6,286 bases of DNA from an uncultured Ruminococcus sp. (GTDB taxonomy: Bacteria > Bacillota > Clostridia > Oscillospirales > Acutalibacteraceae): positions 1 to 6,286 of the forward strand of contig CACXGJ010000060.1 in assembly GCA_902767125.1 (NCBI GenBank). The letters run 5' to 3'. Positions 1-3,964 of this stretch are shown piece by piece. Every line of letters starts with the position of its first letter. Position 1 is the first letter of the stretch. The notes under the pieces were generated by a model, which was not told the DNA's origin, ran no database searches, and saw only the letters and a list, made by a program, of their open reading frames with translations. Made by a program: the position numbers and the translations under genes.

Positions 1-25
1 CATTCCAAAAGGAGGAAAATTTATT

Positions 26-181
26 ATGTGTAACAATGGATTTTTTGGCGGTAACGGTGGCTGTGGCTGGATAATTCTTCTCATCATAATCCTTTGCTGC
101 TGCGGCGGCAACAACGGCTGTGGCTGCAACAACAACAGCTGTGGCTGCGGTGACAACAACGGCTGTGGCTGCGGCTGCTGA
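26..181 (+). CDS. Cys/Gly/Asn-rich 51-residue miniprotein
   Basis: A complete 51-codon ORF begins with ATG 10 nt after a strong AGGAGG site (10-15) and ends in TGA, followed by an intrinsic terminator, so it looks like a real gene. The product has 12 Cys, about 15 Gly and 10 Asn. It has three parts: a Gly/Asn N-terminus (residues 1-14), a short hydrophobic stretch WIILLIIIL (15-23) followed by a CCC triplet (24-26), and a tail of repeated Asn-Asn-(Gly/Ser)-Cys-Gly-Cys units (29-51). The hydrophobic part is short for a membrane helix, but the protein could be membrane-associated. Similar clostridial proteins are, from memory, auto-annotated as 'chorion class high-cysteine HCB protein 13', a name based on composition and not on function. 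The tail could bind metal or form disulfides; that is inference. No modifying enzyme or transporter is adjacent. The promoter lies outside the window. Function is unknown. Confidence 0.8.
   Translation: MCNNGFFGGNGGCGWIILLIIILCCCGGNNGCGCNNNSCGCGDNNGCGCGC
110..172 (+). repeat. three coding repeats of an 18-bp NN(G/S)CGC unit
   Basis: Copies start at 110, 131 and 155. The first and third are identical 18-mers (AACAACGGCTGTGGCTGC); the middle differs at one position in the fourth codon (AGC for GGC). Each encodes Asn-Asn-(Gly/Ser)-Cys-Gly-Cys. Spacing is 21 and 24 nt, so all copies stay in frame. The tail of the miniprotein probably grew by in-frame duplication and could vary in copy number between strains. 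Confidence 0.8.
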
Positions 182-182
182 T

Positions 183-210
183 CAATTAGCAATTAGCAGT
201 TAGCAATTAA
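183..210 (+). repeat. four tandem 7-bp repeats (CAATTAG)
   Basis: The sequence reads CAATTAG, CAATTAG, CAGTTAG, CAATTAA without gaps, directly after the miniprotein stop codon and before the terminator stem. It is too short to code for anything and its period is not a multiple of three. It resembles the short tandem heptamers seen in some bacterial intergenic regions. No function can be inferred. Confidence 0.75.
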
Positions 211-214
211 AGAG

Positions 215-250
215 GCAGGGCGGAATTTCTTTGAGTTCCGTCCTGCTTTT
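215..250 (+). terminator. intrinsic terminator after the Cys-rich gene
   Basis: An 11-bp stem, 215-225 (GCAGGGCGGAA) with 236-246 (TTCCGTCCTGC), includes one G-U pair. The loop is 10 nt and TTTT follows at 247-250, with more T-rich sequence after it. On the opposite strand the G-U becomes an A-C mismatch and only a short T-run (CTCTTTAATT) follows. It is therefore best for the + gene, though it may also weakly stop the rpiB operon arriving from the right. No other terminator for that operon is visible. Confidence 0.85.
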
Positions 251-258
251 GATTTGTT

Positions 259-711
259 TTAATCTAAAACTATATTATTTTCAATATCAGTGAGAAGATT
301 TACTCTGCGTTCATGTCTGCCGCCTTCAAATTCGGTTGAGATGAAAATGTCAATCATTTTATTTGCAAGTTCGGGACTGACTACATTCTGTCCCATGCAG
401 ATGACATTTGCATTGTTATGACGGCGTGTCATCTCGGCAAGCATTTCATTTGTACATACAGCCGCACGGATTCCCTTTACTTTATTTGCAGCCATTGATA
501 CACCCAAGCCTGTTGTACAGCAGATTATGCCAAAGTCATATTCATTCTTTGCAACTGCCGAAGCTGCATAATATGCGAATCTCGGATAATCGACCGATTC
601 CTTTGAATAACAGCCGAAGTCATGATATTCTATATTATTTTCGTCAAGATGTTTTTTGATGCTTTCTTTGAGTTCAAAAGCACCGTGGTCTGCTGCGAGA
701 GCAAGTTTCAT
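259..711 (-). CDS. rpiB: ribose-5-phosphate isomerase B
   Basis: A 150-residue cytoplasmic enzyme of the RpiB/LacA/LacB family, which interconverts ribose 5-phosphate and ribulose 5-phosphate in the non-oxidative pentose phosphate pathway. Visible signatures are the N-terminal AADHG (D8-H9), the cysteine loop CCTTGLG (64-70, C65 being the expected catalytic base), AANKVKGIRAAVC (74-86), HNNANVICMG (98-107) and FEGGRHERRV (128-137). Residues D8, C65, T67 and H98 match E. coli RpiB D9, C66, T68 and H99, each shifted by one. The usual CGTG is CTTG here, a Gly-to-Thr change next to the catalytic Cys. Length is normal. The ATG has an AAAGGGG site (721-727) 9 nt upstream, and tsaB ends 15 nt before it, so it is the last gene of the operon. 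LacA/LacB activity is less likely because it is a single copy with no lactose or tagatose genes beside it. Confidence 0.93.
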   Translation of the reverse strand: MKLALAADHGAFELKESIKKHLDENNIEYHDFGCYSKESVDYPRFAYYAASAVAKNEYDFGIICCTTGLGVSMAANKVKGIRAAVCTNEMLAEMTRRHNNANVICMGQNVVSPELANKMIDIFISTEFEGGRHERRVNLLTDIENNIVLD

Positions 712-726
712 TTCAATTATCCCCTT

Positions 727-1428
727 TTATGATTTTTGTTGTCTGGCTTTAAGCTCCCTTTCAGCCTGCGGAAGCCTCAAATAAACAGGCATGAGCCTGT
801 CGGATGTACATAAAGCACCTTCAGCGGACATTTTTCGGGCAGCCCTTGCAGTCCCGTAAGCGTGCTGATAACGGATATTTTCGGGAGTGAGAAATATATT
901 CGGGATATCCGAAAATGCCTTTGAGCAAATTTCCGCCCCGTCACCCACAAGATATATATTTTCGCTGAAGGCTTTGAGTTCGTCCGCAAGCTCATCCATG
1001 CTCAAAGCCCTGTCGGGAGTGAGCCTTTCGGGGATACCGTCATTCAGACGAAAAAGGGCATTGTATACCTGTGAGCATCTTGCGTCCATCACAGCACAAA
1101 CAATTCCGCTGCGATACGGCATACAATGTGCCATTGAGTCAAGTGTCGAAACACCCGCACAGGGCTTATCCAATGGCATTGACAAGCCCTTCACACAGGC
1201 GACTCCTATCCTCACGCCTGTAAACGAACCCGGACCTGCATTGACAGCAAAAATATCTATTTCATTTATATTTGTATTAGTGTTTTTCAGGAGCGATTCT
1301 ATCAACGGCATAAGAGTCTGACTGTGAGTAATTTTGATATTGAGATAAAATTCGCCTATAAGCCTGTCGTTGTCCGTCAGGGCAACAGAAACAGGTGAAG
1401 CACTTGTATCCGCTGCGAGTATTTTCAT
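727..1428 (-). CDS. tsaB: tRNA t6A threonylcarbamoyl transferase complex, dimerization subunit TsaB (YeaZ)
   Basis: A 233-residue non-catalytic partner of TsaD. The TsaB-TsaD dimer, with TsaE, transfers threonylcarbamoyl to A37 of ANN-decoding tRNAs in the cytoplasm. Family features are the ASKHA-fold start ILAADTSASPVSVAL (3-17), HSQTLMP (35-41), the hallmark GPGSFTGVRIG (65-75), VMDAR (113-117) and the C-terminal YLRLPQAERE (216-225). Length matches the bacterial family. Its ATG overlaps the tsaE stop as ATGA (1425-1428), and its GAGGGAG site (1439-1445) lies inside tsaE, which predicts translational coupling. In many Bacillota rimI and tsaD follow; here rpiB follows, so tsaD must be elsewhere in the genome. 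The identification is secure. Confidence 0.95.
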   Translation of the reverse strand: MKILAADTSASPVSVALTDNDRLIGEFYLNIKITHSQTLMPLIESLLKNTNTNINEIDIFAVNAGPGSFTGVRIGVACVKGLSMPLDKPCAGVSTLDSMAHCMPYRSGIVCAVMDARCSQVYNALFRLNDGIPERLTPDRALSMDELADELKAFSENIYLVGDGAEICSKAFSDIPNIFLTPENIRYQHAYGTARAARKMSAEGALCTSDRLMPVYLRLPQAERELKARQQKS

Positions 1429-1847
1429 ATAGTATCAGCTCCCTCTATTATTATTTCACGCTCATTTTCCGAAATATGCTTTATGTATATTTTGATACAG
1501 TCATCGGGCAGAGCATTTTCTATATTTTCGCTCCATTCAATGACCATGATGCCATTGTAAAAAAAAAAAAAAAAACCTGTTGTATATAGGTCATCAAAGG
1601 AATTTATCCTGTACATATCAAAGTGATAGACAGGGTATTTGCCGTCATATTCGTGGACAAGGGCAAAGGTCGGACTTGATACTCCGTCATCAATGCCGAG
1701 ACCTCTTGCAAGACCTCTTGTAAAAGCGGTCTTGCCTGCACCGAGACCTCCGAACATGGCTATTATCTCTGTGCCTTTGAGAGTTTGGGCAAGTTTCGAG
1801 GCAATATTTTCAGTTTCGATATATGATTTGCTTAAAAATTTCTGCAA
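1425..1847 (-). CDS. tsaE: tRNA t6A biosynthesis ATPase TsaE (YjeE), with a poly-Phe tract
   Basis: A 140-residue P-loop ATPase that supports turnover of the TsaB-TsaD t6A complex. Motifs are Walker A GGLGAGKTAF (33-42), the switch SSPTFALVHEY (57-67), HFDMYR (75-80) and VIEW (102-105, where E and W are conserved and needed in characterised homologues). The start is TTG (1847-1845): a GGGGAGAG site (1854-1861) sits 6 nt upstream, and the next in-frame Met is residue 31, too late. Residues 92-96 are five consecutive Phe encoded by a 17-T run, in a segment where relatives have a D/E-Y pair, so this part is either an unusual variant or a sequence error. The frame is nevertheless open and the downstream EW motif is retained. 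The gene is 16 nt after fhs and overlaps tsaB by 4 nt. Confidence 0.92.
   Translation of the reverse strand: MQKFLSKSYIETENIASKLAQTLKGTEIIAMFGGLGAGKTAFTRGLARGLGIDDGVSSPTFALVHEYDGKYPVYHFDMYRINSFDDLYTTGFFFFFYNGIMVIEWSENIENALPDDCIKIYIKHISENEREIIIEGADTI
1559..1575 (-). repeat. 17-nt homopolymer inside tsaE (A on +, T on coding strand)
   Basis: Seventeen uninterrupted A on the + strand run from the last base of codon 91 to the first base of codon 97 of tsaE. Loss of one base leads to a TAG stop after 12 further codons; gain of one leads to a TGA after 7. Either removes the conserved VIEW segment. It is by far the longest homopolymer in the window; the next is a 9-A run at 5868-5876. Confidence 0.95.
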
Positions 1848-1853
1848 GACATT

Positions 1854-1861
1854 CTCTCCCC
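1854..1861 (-). promoter_or_regulatory. ribosome binding site deciding the TTG start of tsaE
   Basis: On the minus strand GGGGAGAG lies 6 nt before TTG at 1847-1845. An ATG at 1852-1850 is nearer the site but out of frame and stops after six codons. The site supports the TTG start and lies just downstream of the fhs stop codon (1866-1864). Confidence 0.7.
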
Positions 1862-1863
1862 GA

Positions 1864-3531
1864 TCAGAAAAGACCTGTTATTTTGCCGTTGGAATCGACA
1901 TCTATTTTCTCGGCAGCAGGGATTTTCGGAAGTCCCGGCATTGTCATTATATCTCCTGTATATACAACAACAAATCCCGCACCGTTTGAGAGTCTTATAT
2001 CACGGACAGTTATCTTGAAGTTTTCGGGTTTTCCGAGAAGTGAAGGGTTATCCGAAAGTGAATATTGAGTTTTTGCAACACATATCGGAAGTTCGGCTGT
2101 ATTCAGCTTTTCAATTTCAGCAAGAGCCTTCTGTGCCTGTGCCGTGTATATCACATCATCTGCACCGTAAATATTTCTTGCAACGGTAAGTATCTTTTCT
2201 TTTATGGGCATATCATCGGGATAAAGGGTTTTAAATTCAGACTTCTTTTCCGTAGCATTAACTACCTTTTCGGCTAATTCTATTCCGCCGTTTCCGCCCT
2301 TTGCAAATACCTCCGACAAAGCAAAATCCGCACCAAGCTCACGGCAGTAATTTTCGATAAATGCAAGCTCCGAATCAGTATCAGCACCGAATCTGTTGAT
2401 GGCAACAACAACAGGTACACCGAATTTGTGCATATTTGCAATATGAGTTCCGAGATTAACGATACCTTTTTTGAGAGCATCAAGATTTTCAATACCTAAT
2501 TCGGTTTTCGGAACACCGCCGTTATATTTCAATGCACGGACAGTTGCAACTACCACAACGGCTGACGGTTTAAGACCTGCTTTTCTGCACTTGATGTCAA
2601 AGAATTTTTCAGCACCGAGGTCAGAACCGAATCCGGCTTCTGTAACGCAGTAATCAGCGAGTTTCAAAGCGAGTTTTGTTGCACGGACAGAGTTACAGCC
2701 GTGAGCGATATTAGCAAAAGGACCTCCGTGCATGAGAGCGGGAGTCCCCTCCAATGTCTGAACGAGATTTGGTTTGATAGCGTCTTTAAGGAGAGCCGCC
2801 ATAGCACCGTTGGCTTTAAGATCCTTTGCATAGACGGGAGTACCGTTGAATGTATATGCAACAAGGATATTTCCGAGACGGTTTTTAAGGTCATCAATGT
2901 CGGAGGCAAGACAAAGAATAGCCATGACCTCACTTGCAACAGTTATGATAAAGCCGTCTTCACGTGGCACACCGTTTACCTTTCCGCCAAGACCTGCAAC
3001 AATATTCCTCAATTCCCTGTCGTTCATATCAAGACAGCGTTTTATAAGAATCCTTCTGACATCTATCTGTAAAGAATTACCCTGCTGGATATGATTGTCG
3101 AGCATTGCGCAAAGAAGATTATTTGCAGCAGTGATAGCGTGCATATCGCCTGTGAAATGGAGATTTATATCCTCCATAGGAATGACTTGAGCATAGCCGC
3201 CGCCTGCTGCACCGCCCTTTATGCCGAATACGGGACCGAGCGACGGTTCACGAAGTGCAATAACAGTTTTCTTACCTATTTTTGAAAGAGCGTCACCCAA
3301 TCCGACAGATGTAGTAGTCTTTCCCTCACCTGCCGGGGTAGGATTTATTGCAGTCACCAATATGAGCTTGCCATCCTTTTGAGAAGCCTTTTCCCGAATA
3401 AGAGCTTCGGAAAGCTTGGCTTTATAATTACCGTAATATTCAAGATAATTCTCTGAAATACCGAGTTTTTCGGCAATCTGTCTGATGTGAGTCGGACAGA
3501 CCTGTTGAGCTATTTCGATATCTGTAAGCAT
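1864..3531 (-). CDS. fhs: formate-tetrahydrofolate ligase
   Basis: A 555-residue cytoplasmic enzyme that makes 10-formyl-tetrahydrofolate from formate, THF and ATP. It feeds purine and formyl-Met synthesis and, in acetogens, the methyl branch of the Wood-Ljungdahl pathway. Family features are the P-loop PTPAGEGKTTT (64-74), REPSLGPVFGIKGGAAGGG (94-112), DINLHFTGD (121-129) and KPNLVQTLEGTP (253-264) with HGGPFANIAHGCNS (268-281). Length matches the usual ~556 residues, with no truncation or frameshift. The ATG has an AGGAGA site (3541-3546) 9 nt upstream. It is first in the fhs-tsaE-tsaB-rpiB run. One copy next to tRNA-modification genes says nothing about acetogenesis; a folate-cycle role is the safer reading. 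Confidence 0.97.
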   Translation of the reverse strand: MLTDIEIAQQVCPTHIRQIAEKLGISENYLEYYGNYKAKLSEALIREKASQKDGKLILVTAINPTPAGEGKTTTSVGLGDALSKIGKKTVIALREPSLGPVFGIKGGAAGGGYAQVIPMEDINLHFTGDMHAITAANNLLCAMLDNHIQQGNSLQIDVRRILIKRCLDMNDRELRNIVAGLGGKVNGVPREDGFIITVASEVMAILCLASDIDDLKNRLGNILVAYTFNGTPVYAKDLKANGAMAALLKDAIKPNLVQTLEGTPALMHGGPFANIAHGCNSVRATKLALKLADYCVTEAGFGSDLGAEKFFDIKCRKAGLKPSAVVVVATVRALKYNGGVPKTELGIENLDALKKGIVNLGTHIANMHKFGVPVVVAINRFGADTDSELAFIENYCRELGADFALSEVFAKGGNGGIELAEKVVNATEKKSEFKTLYPDDMPIKEKILTVARNIYGADDVIYTAQAQKALAEIEKLNTAELPICVAKTQYSLSDNPSLLGKPENFKITVRDIRLSNGAGFVVVYTGDIMTMPGLPKIPAAEKIDVDSNGKITGLF

Positions 3532-3621
3532 AATTCTTATTCTCCTTTTAGCTTTTGATTTAAGTTACGAAAATATTTTACATCATGTGTCTCTGATGAT
3601 AAGGATGATACATCCGCATTT

Positions 3622-3651
3622 ATAATAGCATGATAATATCGGGTTTGTCAA
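3622..3651 (-). promoter_or_regulatory. sigma-A type promoter of fhs operon
   Basis: On the minus strand a consensus TTGACA (3651-3646) is followed after 18 nt by TATTAT (3627-3622), which is preceded by TG-C, an extended -10. Transcription would start near 3615, giving a leader of about 80 nt before fhs. It is the best promoter match upstream of the operon. Confidence 0.7.
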
Positions 3652-3660
3652 TGACAAACC
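3642..3660. promoter_or_regulatory. perfect 9-bp inverted repeat over the fhs -35 box (candidate operator)
   Basis: GGTTTGTCA-A-TGACAAACC is a perfect inverted repeat with a 1-bp centre. It covers the whole fhs -35 hexamer (3646-3651), so a bound dimeric regulator would block RNA polymerase. It lacks a T-tract and would form an unlikely 1-nt loop, so it is better read as a DNA site than as a hairpin. I do not recognise it as a CcpA, Rex, LexA or PerR site. Confidence 0.55.
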
Positions 3661-3759
3661 GACAAAACTTACATCAGTCAATTCATATCATAATAAAAAA
3701 CTACCACAACAAGACAATTTGATATATAAAAATTTTATGGATTTATAATGCTTCGGATA

Positions 3760-3789
3760 TTGACAATCCGCATTGAATTGTAATATACT
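3760..3789 (+). promoter_or_regulatory. sigma-A type promoter of the ABC-F gene
   Basis: TTGACA (3760-3765), an 18-nt spacer and TATACT (3784-3789). Transcription would start near 3796, giving a leader of about 170 nt before the ATG at 3965. The -35 itself lies in an imperfect inverted repeat (CGGA-ta-TTG-A-CAA-TCCG, 3754-3770). Confidence 0.65.
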
Positions 3790-3792
3790 TAA

Positions 3793-3802
3793 TCGTATAC
3801 GA
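3793..3802. promoter_or_regulatory. 10-bp palindrome at the predicted ABC-F start site
   Basis: TCGTATACGA is a perfect palindrome just downstream of the -10 box, spanning the likely transcription start. It could be a small operator half or chance in AT-rich DNA. No second copy was seen. Confidence 0.25.
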
Positions 3803-3808
3803 AACCTT

Positions 3809-3844
3809 ATGAAATTATCAAATAACAGAGCTTGGAAAAAATAA
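3809..3844 (+). CDS. possible leader peptide 1 of the ABC-F gene (11 codons)
   Basis: ATG to TAA encodes MKLSNNRAWKK. It is the first ORF after the predicted start, about 13 nt from the 5' end of the transcript. It has no convincing Shine-Dalgarno site, so translation would have to be nearly leaderless. The position, length and basic C-terminus suit a regulatory leader peptide, as known upstream of some antibiotic-resistance ABC-F genes, but an ORF of this size is easily chance. Confidence 0.25.
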   Translation: MKLSNNRAWKK

Positions 3845-3861
3845 AAGAAAAATACAGCAGC

Positions 3862-3878
3862 TTCGGGATATGCCCGAA
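3862..3878 (+). other. leader hairpin upstream of the attenuator
   Basis: TTCGGG-ATATG-CCCGAA is a perfect 6-bp, GC-rich stem with a 5-nt loop in the ABC-F leader. No T-tract follows, so it is not a terminator by itself. The loop contains the ATG of the second tiny ORF, so folding would hide that start. Confidence 0.5.
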
Positions 3879-3911
3879 AATGAAAGTGAAGAATATGTGA
3901 TAAGGAGTTAG
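3870..3911 (+). CDS. possible leader peptide 2 of the ABC-F gene (13 codons)
   Basis: ATG to TAG encodes MPENESEEYVIRS. The ATG lies in the loop of the 3862-3878 hairpin and the TAG lies in the 5' arm of the terminator stem. A ribosome moving along or stalled on it would cover that arm and stop the terminator forming. The region has no good Shine-Dalgarno site, so real translation is uncertain. Confidence 0.22.
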   Translation: MPENESEEYVIRS

Positions 3912-3942
3912 GAGCAAATTTTTCTAATTCCTCTCTTTTTTT
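3903..3942 (+). terminator. terminator hairpin in the ABC-F leader (candidate attenuator)
   Basis: A 9-bp stem, 3903-3911 (AGGAGTTAG) with 3924-3932 (CTAATTCCT), includes one G-U pair and has a 12-nt loop. It is followed by CTC and seven T (3936-3942). It points toward the ABC-F gene and ends 22 nt before its ATG, yet no gene lies between promoter and terminator except tiny ORFs. On the opposite strand the G-U becomes a mismatch and no T-tract follows. This layout fits premature termination controlling the gene. Confidence 0.7.
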
Positions 3943-3947
3943 GAAAA

Positions 3948-3957
3948 AAGGCGGTGG
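3948..3957 (+). promoter_or_regulatory. ribosome binding site fixing the ABC-F start at ATG 3965
   Basis: AAGGCGGTGG differs from AAGGAGGTG at one position and ends 7 nt before ATG 3965. An in-frame TTG at 3941 would add eight residues (LKKGGGKK after initiation), but it would translate the Shine-Dalgarno itself and starts in the terminator T-tract, so the ATG is chosen. Confidence 0.8.
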
Positions 3958-3964
3958 CAAAAAA

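Larger units (their letters stand above)
3532..3964. other. 433-bp divergent intergenic region
   Basis: This gap lies between the diverging fhs and ABC-F genes. From left to right it holds the fhs 5' leader (about 80 nt, with only a weak 5-bp hairpin GGATG/CATCC at 3603-3615 and no riboswitch I can recognise), the fhs promoter and its palindrome (3622-3660), about 100 bp of AT-rich sequence with no visible feature (3661-3759), the ABC-F promoter (3760-3789) and a roughly 170-nt ABC-F leader. Longer open frames crossing this region on the minus strand look like shadows of the ABC-F gene. Confidence 0.7.

Noticed and set aside
26..181. SCIFF-type or other RiPP precursor
   Set aside because: Cys spacing and N-terminus do not match SCIFF, and there is no radical SAM, protease or transporter gene in the window; the idea is not excluded by what lies upstream.
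110..210. CRISPR-like array
   Set aside because: The repeats are coding units or 7-bp tandem copies without unique spacers of normal size.
887..1321. Open frame of 144 codons on the + strand inside tsaB
   Set aside because: It is the antisense shadow of a clearly conserved tsaB, with no family resemblance of its own.
1850..1852. ATG start for tsaE
   Set aside because: It is out of frame with the TsaE sequence and stops after six codons; the TTG at 1847-1845 is in frame with a well-placed ribosome binding site.
3532..3621. THF or other riboswitch in the fhs leader
   Set aside because: The leader is about 80 nt, mostly AT-rich, with only a 5-bp hairpin; I see no conserved riboswitch core.
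3941..3964. N-terminal extension of the ABC-F protein from TTG 3941
   Set aside because: It begins in the terminator T-tract and would translate through the Shine-Dalgarno; ATG 3965 is correctly spaced from AAGGCGGTGG and gives the usual family N-terminus (MAIVTVHDLA).
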